DNA of 64,000 bases from CAWDVR01 sp044869805 (GCA_044869805.1 JBIOXV010000073.1:1-64000), one strand, 5' to 3'; shown: positions 1 through 8,600, numbered from the stretch's first letter. Numbers and translations: made by a program. The notes: a model not told the origin generated them from the letters alone.

Positions 1-883
1 GCGCCCGCGAGGGCTCGGGCCCGAGCTCCGCGGCACGACGGTAGGCGTCGAGGGCGGGCGAGACCCGGCTCTGGCTGTCGAGGGCCATGCCGAGGGCCAG
101 GTGGGCGCGGCCGAGGCCCGGGTCGAAGGCCACGGCCCTCCTCGCCAGCGCCTCCGCCTCCTCGCCCTCCCGCCCCGAGCGGTTGAACTTGGTGGTCCGC
201 TGGGCGAGCGCCAGGCTGAGGCCGGCGAGCGCGTCAGCGTTCTCCGGCTCGAGCCCCAAGACCCGGCGATAGAGCTCGACCGCGAGCTCGTTGTCGGCTT
301 CCAGGTGCCGGGCGAGGTAGGTGCCGGCGCGGGCCAGCAGCTCGGGCACCTGGGGCGGCCGGGTCGAGAGCACGTCGGCGGCGGGCGATCCGTGGGCGCC
401 GAGCGAACCGGGCGCGGCGGCCGGGGCTCCGGCCGGGGCGCCGCTCTCCGAGCGGCGGGCGAGCGCGACCACCACCATGGCCAGGCCGAGGGCGGCGGCC
501 GAGGCCAAGGCGATCGCGGTCCAGCGGCGCCGCGGGATGGAAGCGGAGGTCCGGTCCTCGCCCAAGGCCCGCACCGCGGGCACGAGCTGATAGCCGCGCC
601 CGCGCACCGCCTTCACATAGCGCGGGCTCTTCGCGTCGTCGCCCAGCGCCCGGCGCAGGAGCGCCACGCGCTGGGTGAGGGTCTCGTCCGACACCGCCAG
701 CCCGGCCCACACCGTGGCGATCAGCGCCTCGGACGCCACCACGTCCGGCGCCCGCCGCGCCAGCGCCACCAGCAGGTCGAACGAGAGCTGCGGCAGCTCG
801 ATCCGCTCGCCACCCTCGCGCACCACCGAGGCGGCGCCGACGTCCAGCACCAGGTCGGCGACCACGTACCGCTCGCGGGTCAT
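1..883 (-). CDS. CadC/ToxR-type membrane-anchored transcriptional regulator, C-terminus outside window
   Basis: The reading frame opens with ATG at 881-883 and stays open to the window edge (at least 294 codons), so the C-terminus is missing. The first ~95 residues look like an OmpR/PhoB-type winged helix: a hydrophobic helix (LSFDLLVALARR), the recognition-helix segment DETLTQRVALLRRALGDD and the C-terminal hairpin YVKAVRGRGYQLVP. There is no receiver domain. A transmembrane stretch follows (about residues 115-135, rich in A, L, V), and the rest has TPR-like helices (ALAGLSLALAQ, GRAHLALGMAL). In this family the N-terminal domain binds DNA from the membrane and the C-terminal part senses or docks partners. 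It diverges from the unusual gene at 968 across 84 bp, so it could regulate that gene; this is inference only. Confidence 0.8.
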   Translation of the reverse strand, partial: MTRERYVVADLVLDVGAASVVREGGERIELPQLSFDLLVALARRAPDVVASEALIATVWAGLAVSDETLTQRVALLRRALGDDAKSPRYVKAVRGRGYQLVPAVRALGEDRTSASIPRRRWTAIALASAAALGLAMVVVALARRSESGAPAGAPAAAPGSLGAHGSPAADVLSTRPPQVPELLARAGTYLARHLEADNELAVELYRRVLGLEPENADALAGLSLALAQRTTKFNRSGREGEEAEALARRAVAFDPGLGRAHLALGMALDSQSRVSPALDAYRRAAELGPEPSRA

Positions 884-967
884 GGGCGGAGGATACGCGA
901 GCGTTGTCGCCAGGGTTCGGCGATGCTCGGAGACTCGGCGCGCGATCCGGTAGGATCTCGTAGTTCG

Positions 968-2350
968 ATGGCCGACCGACCGCTCGCGCCGCACGTGGCC
1001 CGCGCGCTGGGCCTTGCCCCGGCCCAACCCGCCGGGGCAGCCGGCGGCGGCCCCGGCGCTGCGCTCCAGCGCCGGGAAGCTCCGGCCGCCGCCCGCCAGC
1101 CGGCCGCCCACGTCGCAGCCGCAATCGCTCGTGGACGCCAGCCGGTGCCGCCGGCACAGGCCAAGCCCGTACCGCGCACGCCCGCACCGCGGGTGAGCAC
1201 GCCCCCGGCCAGGCCGCTGGCGCCTCACGTCCAGGCCGTCCTGCGCCCACCCGCGCCCGCCCAGCCCTGCCCGGCGCCGGCCCTGCGCGCTCCAGCGAGG
1301 CCACAGTCTCCTCCACCCGTTCTGTCCAAGGCACTGGCGAACCACGTTCAGCGAGCCATGGCGCGGCCAGCGCCCACCGCCAAGCCGGCGGGGTTGGTGC
1401 AGGCCATGGAGCGCCCGAAGCGGGGGACGAAGCGCGTCATCTACGACGAAGAGGAGATCTTCGCTTCGCTCGACAAGCAGATCGAGGTCCAGGAGGAGGA
1501 GGACAGCGTCCGCTACACGAAGGGGCTCGAGGAGGCGCAGCAAGCCTACGAGAAGCTGCAGGCCAGCCGGAAGAAGCGGAAGGTCGGGGACCAGGGCAAG
1601 TCCCAATCGATCCTCTACGTCAAGGGCTCGGAGAAGGACCCCGAGGTCGAAGAAGTGACAGCATTCCCGGTAGACAAGACTCGCGTGCGCGACCACTACG
1701 AGGACGCGCAGCTCGGCAAGCTCCAGCAGCAGTACTACTTCGTCCCCAGCTCCTCTGGCGACCAGTTCTTCTCGCTCCAGCGCGGCAACGACTTCGTGTT
1801 CTACAGCCTCAAGCCCGTCGAGCTCGAGGAGGAGGAAGAGCAGGAGAAGAAGCCCAAGAAGCGAAGCTCGAAGAAGAAGGCCAAGAGCAACGCGAAGAAG
1901 TTCGGCTACCGGCGGGAAGGCAACACCGGCCCGGCCTACGCCGAGGTCGCCGACACCGCCGACCTGGCGGCCCAATGGGTGCTCGAGAACATCGAGGGCT
2001 ACGACACCATCCAGGACGCCCGCGTGCGGGTGGGCAGCGACATCAACCGCATGGCCGGGCGGCGGGAGCCACGCATCGACTACCCGGGCAAGTACCTCTG
2101 GGGCCGGGCCGGCCTGAAGAGCTTCGCGTTCATCATCCGCGCCGACAAGTCCCGGGCACCGAAGGCCACCGGGTACATCGAAGGCGTGCTCAAGAGCCGG
2201 AGCACGACCTTCGAGGTGCGGTTCGGCGGCGAGGATCCGCTCTACGTCGGCACCGGCAGCGGCCTGGGACGCGGCCCGAGTGGCCTCCGAGCCCAAGAGG
2301 AGGAGGGCGGCTCCCTGTCCGAGTACTCCGAGGAAGAGGAAGAGAAGTAG
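968..2350 (+). CDS. Putative exported effector with four 39-residue N-terminal repeats and basic NLS-like motifs
   Basis: The frame can be extended upstream to 101, but that part is antisense to the regulator, so ATG 968 is taken as the start (460 aa). Residues 1-~160 are Ala/Pro-rich and disordered-looking, with four copies of a motif like LAPHVQxAL; the His-Val pairs lie at residues 9, 48, 87 and 126, exactly 39 apart. The middle is charged: KKRKV at 202-206, acidic runs, and a Lys-rich stretch at 294-311 (KKPKKRSSKKKAKSNAKK). Residues ~312-440 look globular (tract around AQWVLENIEGYDTIQDARVR, YPGKYLWGRAGLKSFAF), then an acidic tail. I do not recognise the globular domain. No signal peptide or membrane segment is visible. 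Repeats plus a variable C-terminal domain resemble cargo proteins more than enzymes; the basic motif resembles a eukaryotic nuclear localisation signal. Function as a secreted effector is inference. Confidence 0.6.
   Translation: MADRPLAPHVARALGLAPAQPAGAAGGGPGAALQRREAPAAARQPAAHVAAAIARGRQPVPPAQAKPVPRTPAPRVSTPPARPLAPHVQAVLRPPAPAQPCPAPALRAPARPQSPPPVLSKALANHVQRAMARPAPTAKPAGLVQAMERPKRGTKRVIYDEEEIFASLDKQIEVQEEEDSVRYTKGLEEAQQAYEKLQASRKKRKVGDQGKSQSILYVKGSEKDPEVEEVTAFPVDKTRVRDHYEDAQLGKLQQQYYFVPSSSGDQFFSLQRGNDFVFYSLKPVELEEEEEQEKKPKKRSSKKKAKSNAKKFGYRREGNTGPAYAEVADTADLAAQWVLENIEGYDTIQDARVRVGSDINRMAGRREPRIDYPGKYLWGRAGLKSFAFIIRADKSRAPKATGYIEGVLKSRSTTFEVRFGGEDPLYVGTGSGLGRGPSGLRAQEEEGGSLSEYSEEEEEK
983..1450 (+). 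repeat. Four degenerate 117-bp (39-codon) coding repeats
   Basis: Repeat units start at 983, 1100, 1217 and 1334, each opening with a version of LAPHV (LAPHVARAL, PAAHVAAAI, LAPHVQAVL, LANHVQRAM). The linkers are Pro/Ala-rich and diverged, but the 39-residue phase is exact across all four copies. Confidence 0.75.
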
Positions 2351-2408
2351 CGTTGGGGGCGGCCGCGCTCGACCTTGGGGTTGCCCTGGCCGCGAAGCGC
2401 GGGCTTCT

Positions 2409-3119
2409 ATGAGCCTCCTGCCGCTCGCGGTCCTCTTCTCAGACCCTTCGCTCGCCGTCGTCGACAAGCCCGCCGGGCTCGCCGTGCACCGCGGCGCGGC
2501 GCGCGACGCGGTGGTAGCGATTGCCCTCGCCCGCCAGCAGCTCGGCCGCTTCGTCTATCCCGTCCACCGCCTGGACCGCGCCACCAGCGGGGCGCTGGTG
2601 CTGGCCTTCGACGCTTCGGTGGCGCGAGCGCTCGGCGCGGCGTTCGCCGAGGGCCGGGTGGAGAAGCGGTACCTGGCGCTGGTGCGGGGCATCGCGCCGG
2701 AAGAAGCGGTGGTCGACCACCCGATCCCACGCGACGAGGGTGGACCGCGCGTGCCGGCAATCACCGAGGTCCGCCGCCTGGCTACTTTCGAGCGCTACTC
2801 GCTGGTCGAGGCCCGGCCGCGGACCGGCCGCCTGCACCAAGTGCGTCGGCACTTGAAGCACCTCTCGCTGCCGGTGATCGGAGACGTGCGCTACGGCAAG
2901 GGCGAGCACAACCGCCTCTTCCGCGAGCGCTTCGGCCTCCACCGCCTCGCCCTGCACGCGCTCGAGATCGCCTTCGAGCACCCGGTCGAGGGCAGACGGC
3001 TCGCAGTGACGGCTCCGGTGCCCGAGGACCTGGCGGGGCCGCTCCGGGAGATGGGACTTGCCGATCAAGTCGGCGGCGGCGAGGCCGGGCTGTCCAGCAC
3101 CACCCTGAACCCGCGGTAG
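2409..3119 (+). CDS. truC: RluA-family pseudouridine synthase, TruC-like
   Basis: 236 aa. An uncleaved N-terminal strand leads to VVDKPAGLAVHRG and then HRLDRATSG, the motif carrying the catalytic Asp of the RluA/RluC/TruC superfamily. ARPRTGRLHQVRRHLKHL is the second family signature. There is no S4 domain, and the short length fits TruC (tRNA uridine-65) better than RluC or RluD, though the tRNA target is inferred from size and motifs only. The frame extends further upstream to 2280, inside the previous gene, so the ATG at 2409 was chosen because homology starts directly after it. Its 3' end overlaps the convergent peptidase gene by about 55 bp. Confidence 0.82.
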   Translation: MSLLPLAVLFSDPSLAVVDKPAGLAVHRGAARDAVVAIALARQQLGRFVYPVHRLDRATSGALVLAFDASVARALGAAFAEGRVEKRYLALVRGIAPEEAVVDHPIPRDEGGPRVPAITEVRRLATFERYSLVEARPRTGRLHQVRRHLKHLSLPVIGDVRYGKGEHNRLFRERFGLHRLALHALEIAFEHPVEGRRLAVTAPVPEDLAGPLREMGLADQVGGGEAGLSSTTLNPR

Positions 3120-5851
3120 GCCTCGCCCGCCTCGCCCGAGCCTTTGGGGTCGGCCGGCCGGTCGGCGCTGCCGCCCAGGAGCTTGCCCTTGCCATCGGCG
3201 CCGATCACCCACTCGGCCGCGTTGCCGCCGAGGTCGAAGACCGGGGGCTCGCCCGTGGCGTCGAAGCGGCCGGCCTCGGAGAGCAGCGGGGCGAAGACCG
3301 GCAGGTTGCGGGTCTCGAAGCGTAGCGCCTCGGCCTCGGCCGGCGTCGGCGGGTAGCCCGCCCAATGGTCAAGGGTGTTGCCCCTTTCCGCGCCCTCGAG
3401 GAACGAGGCCACCTCGCTTTCCTTCGGCAGCCGGAAGGTCACCTTGAGCCGGTCGGAGAGCCAGGCGGTGTAGCGCTGCGCCTGCTCGGCGTCGAGCCCG
3501 GTCACCGGGTAGTCGTCGGTGCCGGCCAGAAACTCGTACTTGGGCTCGAAGGCCGCGTACTGGGCACGCGTCACCTCGAAGCGGCCGATCTTCAAGCCGC
3601 GGAACGGGACGATCTCGGGCGCCAGGATCCCCGCCAGCTTGACGCCCAGCCGGCCTCCGGCCCGCGCCGCGCGGTCGCGTGCCAAGAGCCTGTCGAGCGC
3701 CGAGCCCGGCTTCAGCGCCTCGCTCGCCGGCGGCGCGGCGCCGAACAGGTAGCGGTCGAACCAGGCCAGGTCCTCCTCCACCTTGCGCCGCTGGTGGGCG
3801 AGCTGGCCGAGGCCGTGCGGCTCGCCGGGGAAGAGCACCAGCTTGACCGGCACCTTGCCGAGCTGCTGCAAGGCGCGGAACAGGGACCAGCTCTGCGACG
3901 GCGGCACGTTCCTGTCCTCGGTGCCGGTGTAGACGATGGTCGGCGTGCGCACCTCGCCGAGGCGGAAGAACGGCGACTTGCGCACGTAGGTCTCCGGGTC
4001 GTCGAGCGGCGAGGCGCCGAAGTAGTAGTTGTCGAAGGAGGCGCCGAAATCCACGTTGCCCCAGTCGCTGATCCACTCGACGTCGGCAGCGCCGATGGAG
4101 GCCGCGCGGTAGCGCGGGCTGCGGGTGATGAGCTCGGCGGAGAGGATGCCGCCGTTCGACCAGCCCATGGTGCCGAGCCGCTTCAGGTCCACCAGCCCGC
4201 GCGCCACCAGGTGGTCGACGCCGGCTTCTAGGTCGGGGATCTCGAGATCGTAGTAGTGGCCGGCGATCGACTCCACCCACTCCAGGCCGTAGTCGCTGCT
4301 GCCGTGGTAGTTGACCTCGAGCACGAAGGCCCCCTTCTGCTGCAGCAGCAGCATGGGCTTCGAGATTCGCTCGTTCCAGGCGTCGTGGTCGGCGGCAGCC
4401 GGGCCGCCGTGGATGGCGAGCACCAGCGGCCGCCGCTCTCCCTGCTTGTAGTCCACCGGGTAGTGGAGGATGCCCTCCACCTCGTCGCCCCGCGCGCCGG
4501 GGAAGCGCACGATCTCGGCCGATGGCAGCGGCTTGCCTTCGTAGCCGCGGTTTAGGCGCGTGAGCTGCGCCGCGCCCTCGATCCGGGACCCGGCGACGCG
4601 CGCCGCGAGCCACTGCGGCGGGCGGTTGGCCTGCGAGTGCTCGTAGACCAGGCGGCCGCCGTCCGCGGTCGCGGCCCAGTTCCACAGGTTGCGCGCGTGC
4701 TCGCCTTCGAGGAAGGCGCGGCGCCAGCCGCCCGCGGCCCGCGTGTAGCGCGCGGGTTTGGAGTACACGCCGTCCGCCAGCAGGGCGAGGAAGCCGTCGG
4801 CGGTAGGGAGGACGGGTGCGCCCGGCGCCAGGCCCCGCTCCCAGTCGAGGGCGACTTGCTGGCTCTTCAGGGCTTGGCTCTTCGGGGCCTGGCCCTGCCC
4901 GCCACTGTTCGAACCGGCCGCGAGGTCGAAGTGATGGAGCCAGGCGACCGTGGCGCTCAAGTACTGCGGGTGGCTCGAATAGTCGGCCGTGAAGTAGAAG
5001 CCGCGGCTGTCCGGCTGCCAGGCGACCGAGCCGGGGAAGAGGCGGCCGTCGAGGATGCGGGTCGCCTTGCCGGTCGAGAGGTCGTGGAGGAAAGTCTGGG
5101 GCACCACCGCGTTGTCGTACTCGAAGGACAGACTCTGCTGGTTCCGGGTCACGGCCCAGCGCCCGTCGGGCGAAACCTCCAGGAGGTCGATCCAGTCGCG
5201 GTTCTCGGTCAGCCGCCGCACCTTGCCGCTCTCCACGTCGAGCCGGAACAGCCGCACCGGCGGCTGGTGCTCGCGGTCCTCCACCACCTGCGAGGTGTCC
5301 TTCTTCTCCTTGCGATCGCGCTCCAGGAACGCCGGGTCCTCCTCGGCGGCAAAGATCAAATTGCCGGCGTCCTGCCAGGCGTAGTCGACCACGTCTCGCT
5401 CCAGGCGGGTGGCGCACCAGGGCTCGCCGCCGGCGAGCGACAGCAGCCAGAGCTGGGTCCTGGCGAGATTGTCGCCGTCACCCTTCTTGGCCTCGGTCCG
5501 CGGGCGGTCGGAGAGGAAGGCGATCCGCTGGCCGTCGGGCGAGAAGCGCGGGTCCTGGTTGCGGTCGCGGCCGCGGGTGAGCTGGATCTCGTTCGGCCCG
5601 GCGCCGGTGCCGCCGTCGAGGCGCGAGAGAAAGAGGTTCGAGGCCCGCTTACCGTTTTCCGCGTCCATCGCCGACTTCACCCACACCGCGAGCTTGCCGT
5701 CCGGGCAGAGGAGCATCGCCTCGACGCGCTCGGCGAGCAGCAGGTCGTCCACCGTCCAGGCGGCAGGCGCTGCGGCGTTAGGCGCCGCGGGCAGCGGCGA
5801 GGCGGCGAGAGAGAGGGCGAGCAGCAGGGCGGCAAGGCGCGGTCGGGGCAT
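3065..5851 (-). CDS. Secreted S9 family prolyl-oligopeptidase-like peptidase fused to a C-terminal SUMF1/FGE-like domain
   Basis: 928 aa from the ATG that directly precedes a signal peptide (MPRPRLAALLLALSLAASPL); a GTG 34 codons upstream is possible but would bury the signal. Residues ~35-430 form a PD40/WD40-like propeller (repeats such as RFSPDGQRIAFLSD and VSPDGRWAVT). The alpha/beta-hydrolase domain follows, with the nucleophile in GWSNGG (Ser565), Asp646 in TEDRNVP and His679 in EPHGLGQ: a complete S9 triad. Residues ~745-928 form an additional domain with the FGE/SUMF1 pattern: IGRFEVTRAQYAAF, FRLPKESEV, FDLGGNAAEW, GGS and FRVV. No Cys is present in this part, so the copper-binding Cys pair of true formylglycine-generating enzymes is absent. 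Role: export and cleavage of peptides in periplasm or outside; the extra domain may bind substrate. Confidence 0.88.
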   Translation of the reverse strand: MPRPRLAALLLALSLAASPLPAAPNAAAPAAWTVDDLLLAERVEAMLLCPDGKLAVWVKSAMDAENGKRASNLFLSRLDGGTGAGPNEIQLTRGRDRNQDPRFSPDGQRIAFLSDRPRTEAKKGDGDNLARTQLWLLSLAGGEPWCATRLERDVVDYAWQDAGNLIFAAEEDPAFLERDRKEKKDTSQVVEDREHQPPVRLFRLDVESGKVRRLTENRDWIDLLEVSPDGRWAVTRNQQSLSFEYDNAVVPQTFLHDLSTGKATRILDGRLFPGSVAWQPDSRGFYFTADYSSHPQYLSATVAWLHHFDLAAGSNSGGQGQAPKSQALKSQQVALDWERGLAPGAPVLPTADGFLALLADGVYSKPARYTRAAGGWRRAFLEGEHARNLWNWAATADGGRLVYEHSQANRPPQWLAARVAGSRIEGAAQLTRLNRGYEGKPLPSAEIVRFPGARGDEVEGILHYPVDYKQGERRPLVLAIHGGPAAADHDAWNERISKPMLLLQQKGAFVLEVNYHGSSDYGLEWVESIAGHYYDLEIPDLEAGVDHLVARGLVDLKRLGTMGWSNGGILSAELITRSPRYRAASIGAADVEWISDWGNVDFGASFDNYYFGASPLDDPETYVRKSPFFRLGEVRTPTIVYTGTEDRNVPPSQSWSLFRALQQLGKVPVKLVLFPGEPHGLGQLAHQRRKVEEDLAWFDRYLFGAAPPASEALKPGSALDRLLARDRAARAGGRLGVKLAGILAPEIVPFRGLKIGRFEVTRAQYAAFEPKYEFLAGTDDYPVTGLDAEQAQRYTAWLSDRLKVTFRLPKESEVASFLEGAERGNTLDHWAGYPPTPAEAEALRFETRNLPVFAPLLSEAGRFDATGEPPVFDLGGNAAEWVIGADGKGKLLGGSADRPADPKGSGEAGEAYRGFRVVLDSPASPPPT

Positions 5852-5921
5852 CGGCGGTCCTCCTCCGGCGGCGCATTCTATGGCTGTACTAAGATCCGCC
5901 TCCTTTTGTGGAGGGGTCGAG

Positions 5922-6824
5922 ATGGGATTGCTCTCGGGTTCGGTGAGTGTCACTCGCTTCCAGGTCGCGAGGTCGGCGGGGCCGGACTTCGAGGCGGCGG
6001 CGTTCCGCGAGATCGCGCCCGGCTCCGAGGTCCGCGAGTCCGTGGGCTTCGTGCCCTTCGAGCCCGAGGCGCCCTACGAGATCGGCGCCGGCCTCTACGC
6101 CTTCCGGGTGCGCATCGACCGGCTGCGGCCGGACCCCACCGCCGTGCAGGAGCGGCTCAAGCAGCTCGTCAAGACCGAGCTCGAGGCGACCGGCGCCGCC
6201 TTCGTTGGGCCCAAGAAGCGGCGCGAGCTGCGCCACTTGGCCGAGGAGGAGCTGATCACCCGCGCCGCGCCGCGCTCGAAGATCGTCGAGTGCGCGCTCG
6301 ATGGCGCCGTGGTCTACGTGGGCTCCACCTCGCGCGGCGTGCTCGGCACCGTGCGCCTGCTGCTCTCCCGCGCCGGCGTCGATACCGCGCCCAAGACCCC
6401 GTGGCACGACCGCGGACTGCCCGAGCTGCTCTCCGAGATCGTCGAGGTCAAGGACCAGGCCGAGTCGGTCTACGGCTGCCGGTTCCTGAAGGCGCTGATC
6501 GGCGACCCTGACTTCCTGGTCGAGCCCGAGGCCGGCCGCGCCCGCCTGGCGACCCGCGAGGCCAAGGTCTCGCTGACCGGCGACGTGCTCGCCGACCTCC
6601 ACCGCTACCTCGAGCGCGACGCCGAGGTGCTGGCCGTGAAGCTGCTCTCCGGCGAGACCCGTTTCACCCTCGACGCGCCCGGCTTCCGCCTCTCCGGCGT
6701 GAGCCTGCCCCCGGCCCGCACCGGCCACTGGACCAACGACCTGCTGCAGCGCCTGGAGCAGGTGGCGGAGCTCTTCGAGCGGCTGGAGAAGAAGTTCGGG
6801 GAGGTGGAGGTCGAATTGGGCTGA
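5922..6824 (+). CDS. RdgC-like recombination-associated protein
   Basis: 300 aa, the usual RdgC length. The start is supported by GGAGGGG six bases upstream of ATG 5922. Features in RdgC order: an N-terminal half with a basic KKRRELRHLAEEEL helix and a strand pattern KIVECALDGAVVYVGSTS, then VLGTVRLLLSRAGV, and a C-terminal half with ATREAKVSLTGDVLADLH followed by VLAVKLLSGETRFTLD. In proteobacteria RdgC is a ring-shaped dimer that binds double-stranded DNA and limits RecA loading. I base the call on overall layout rather than an invariant motif, so it should be treated as tentative. Alternative: an uncharacterised conserved protein. It is divergent from the S9 peptidase gene, sharing a ~70 bp intergenic region. 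Confidence 0.45.
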   Translation: MGLLSGSVSVTRFQVARSAGPDFEAAAFREIAPGSEVRESVGFVPFEPEAPYEIGAGLYAFRVRIDRLRPDPTAVQERLKQLVKTELEATGAAFVGPKKRRELRHLAEEELITRAAPRSKIVECALDGAVVYVGSTSRGVLGTVRLLLSRAGVDTAPKTPWHDRGLPELLSEIVEVKDQAESVYGCRFLKALIGDPDFLVEPEAGRARLATREAKVSLTGDVLADLHRYLERDAEVLAVKLLSGETRFTLDAPGFRLSGVSLPPARTGHWTNDLLQRLEQVAELFERLEKKFGEVEVELG

Positions 6825-6865
6825 GCGGACGCCGATCGGCAAGGATGGTGTAGCCTTCGAGCATC

Positions 6866-7102
6866 ATGAGCGACTGGAGACAGCATCTCGAAGTCGATGG
6901 CGAGATTTGCGGCGGCCAGCTACGGGCCAAGGGCACGCGGGTTCTGGTCACCAACATCCTGGACAGCCTTGCCGAGGGCTCGAGCCGGGAGCAGATCCTC
7001 GCGAGCTACCCGACCCTCAAGCCCGCGCACCTGGACGCGGCCCTCGCCTACGCCGCCGAGCTCGCGCACGAGGAAGCGCTCCTGCCGCTGCGTGCGTCGT
7101 GA
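6866..7102 (+). CDS. DUF433-family antitoxin-like protein
   Basis: 78 aa. Contains the DUF433 pattern: GGQLRAKGTRVLVTNILDSLAEGSSREQI followed by YPTLKPAHLDAALAYAAE, in which a short beta hairpin is followed by helix-turn-helix. DUF433 proteins commonly sit directly 5' of a PIN-like DUF5615 protein, as here, and are considered antitoxins. Its stop overlaps the start of the partner by 4 bp (GTGA), indicating translational coupling. The quoted pattern is split by a few variable residues. Confidence 0.8.
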   Translation: MSDWRQHLEVDGEICGGQLRAKGTRVLVTNILDSLAEGSSREQILASYPTLKPAHLDAALAYAAELAHEEALLPLRAS

Positions 7103-7449
7103 GGTTCAAGCTCGACGAGAACCTGCCGCTCGAGATCGTTGCAGATCTGCGCACCGCGGGGCATGAGATTGACTCGGTCTACGAGCAGAGGCTGGCGGGT
7201 GCGCCGGACGAGGCAATCCTGGCTGCTGCGCACAGGGAACGCCGGATCCTCCTGACCATGGACAAGGGGATCGGCGACTTGCGGCGCCTCGCCAGCTCGA
7301 GCTTCTCGGGGATCGTGCTCTTCAGGCCTCGCGCCACGGGCCGGCGCACGACCCTCGAGTTCGTGCGCCGGCACTTGCCGGCGGTTCTCCACTCGGATCT
7401 CGAAGGCCGCCTGGTCATCGTCAGCGAAGGCGGCCTGAGAATCCGGTAG
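7099..7449 (+). CDS. DUF5615 PIN-like toxin
   Basis: 116 aa beginning at GTG 7099 within the antitoxin stop codon. The N-terminus FKLDENLPLEIVADLR and later LLTMDKGIGDL match the DUF5615 fold, in which Asp residues at the ends of strands 1 and 4 form the presumed RNase site of the PIN superfamily. GIVLFRPR follows on a third strand. Likely the toxin partner of the DUF433 protein. The target is unknown. Confidence 0.78.
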   Translation: MRFKLDENLPLEIVADLRTAGHEIDSVYEQRLAGAPDEAILAAAHRERRILLTMDKGIGDLRRLASSSFSGIVLFRPRATGRRTTLEFVRRHLPAVLHSDLEGRLVIVSEGGLRIR

Positions 7450-7464
7450 CCCAATTCCGCAGCC

Positions 7465-8481
7465 TCAGTCGCAGGGCAGGGCGCGAGTGTCCTGCACCGG
7501 CAGGAAGGCGATGCCGCGCGGCGCGGTGTAGGTCTTCGACTGGCCGGTCTCGGTGTCGGCGATCCGCACCTCCACCTGGAGGTTGGTCAGCCCGGCGAGG
7601 AAGACCCAGTAGTGGCCGTTGATCGCGCAGCCGTTGAGCACCTTGGCCAGGGCCTCCACGTTTCCTTCGCGGAAGAACGTGAGGTAGGCGGTCTCGGCGC
7701 CCAGCGTGCCCACTCTTGCCGCGCCCGACTGGCCCGGGCCCGTGCTGTACGAGCCCTCGACCCGGAAGCGGCCCCCGGCGAGGCAGCCCGTGGTGGCGCT
7801 CGACGAGCACCGCGACGGCGGGTCTCCCACCTGCTGCGCGAAGCTCGCGCGGATGCCGAGCTGGTAGGTGTCTTCGGGGTTGTAGTTGAACGGGTTCCAG
7901 GTGGCGCCGGACCACTCCGGCAGGCGGTAGTAGGTCGGCGCCACGCCGGTCCCCCGCGGGAACTGGCAGAGGAAGAGCGCCCGCGGATCGGTGGGCCCGT
8001 TGGTCACCGAATGGACGCCGACGTAGATGGGTGAAGATGCGATGGGGCCGGCTCCCTGCAGATCGAAGCCGAAGTAGTTGTGCGTGTAGCGGTCGATCAC
8101 GGCGCGCCCCGGCACCGACAGGAGCTGCGTGCCCGGCTTGCCGTCGGGGCCGTCGGCGGCGAAGGCCACGAGGTTGAATTGGTACTCGGTCGGTTCCTCC
8201 TCGGTGGAATTGAGACAGACGCAGATCTTGCTGAGCTGCGCCGAAGGCAGCGCGGGGCTCATCACCTTGACGGCGTCCCACTCGCCGCGCCACCAGCCGA
8301 TGGCTTCCGGGCCGGTGATGGCCGGCTCCCCGTAGCCTCCCACCCCGTCCTCGCACATGTCGTTGAGCTGCCCGAACGGCGGCTCACCCCAGGCGGGGCT
8401 CACCGCGCACACCACGACCCACAAACCCAGCAACAAGGCATGGCAAAGCGAAAGCTCGTGCCTCTGGCCCTGGGCTCTCAT
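7465..8481 (-). CDS. Secreted protein of unknown function
   Basis: 338 aa with an N-terminal signal peptide (hydrophobic run ALLLGLWVVVCAVSPAWG, cleavage near residue 32). The mature part is rich in Gly, aromatic residues and beta-prone stretches, with several Cys (for instance CEDGVGGYG, CLNSTEEEP, CLAGGRF, near-terminal ALPCD) that could form disulfides. The C-terminal third (NVEALAKVLNGCAINGHYWVFLAGLTNLQVEVRI, only partly quoted in mind) is typical of a carbohydrate- or lipid-binding beta-sandwich often found at the end of acidobacterial and myxobacterial secreted proteins, but no named domain can be assigned. It lies downstream of the BNR protein, separated by a terminator. Confidence 0.7.
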   Translation of the reverse strand: MRAQGQRHELSLCHALLLGLWVVVCAVSPAWGEPPFGQLNDMCEDGVGGYGEPAITGPEAIGWWRGEWDAVKVMSPALPSAQLSKICVCLNSTEEEPTEYQFNLVAFAADGPDGKPGTQLLSVPGRAVIDRYTHNYFGFDLQGAGPIASSPIYVGVHSVTNGPTDPRALFLCQFPRGTGVAPTYYRLPEWSGATWNPFNYNPEDTYQLGIRASFAQQVGDPPSRCSSSATTGCLAGGRFRVEGSYSTGPGQSGAARVGTLGAETAYLTFFREGNVEALAKVLNGCAINGHYWVFLAGLTNLQVEVRIADTETGQSKTYTAPRGIAFLPVQDTRALPCD

Positions 8482-8561
8482 CGTACCCTCCCCTCTTTAT
8501 GCTTTGGCGGACTTGCCGTTGCAGCATTCTAGATCTCCTCGCGAGGTTGTCAAGAGGGGGC

Positions 8562-8600
8562 CTGAAAGAAAACGCCCCCTCCCCGGCAGGGAAGGGGGCG
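8562..8600 (-). terminator. Rho-independent terminator of the BNR-repeat gene
   Basis: On the minus strand a GC-rich stem (8-bp core at 8573-8580 with 8593-8600, further pairing inside) is followed directly by a T-rich tract (GTTTTCTTTC). It sits 55 bp past the stop of the gene at 8655. Confidence 0.75.

Noticed and set aside
101..967. Upstream extension of the 968 gene reading frame
   Set aside because: This part is antisense to the winged-helix regulator and has typical shadow composition (Arg/Ala/Gly-rich without structure).
3065..3560. Active formylglycine-generating enzyme
   Set aside because: The SUMF1-like domain has no Cys residues at all.
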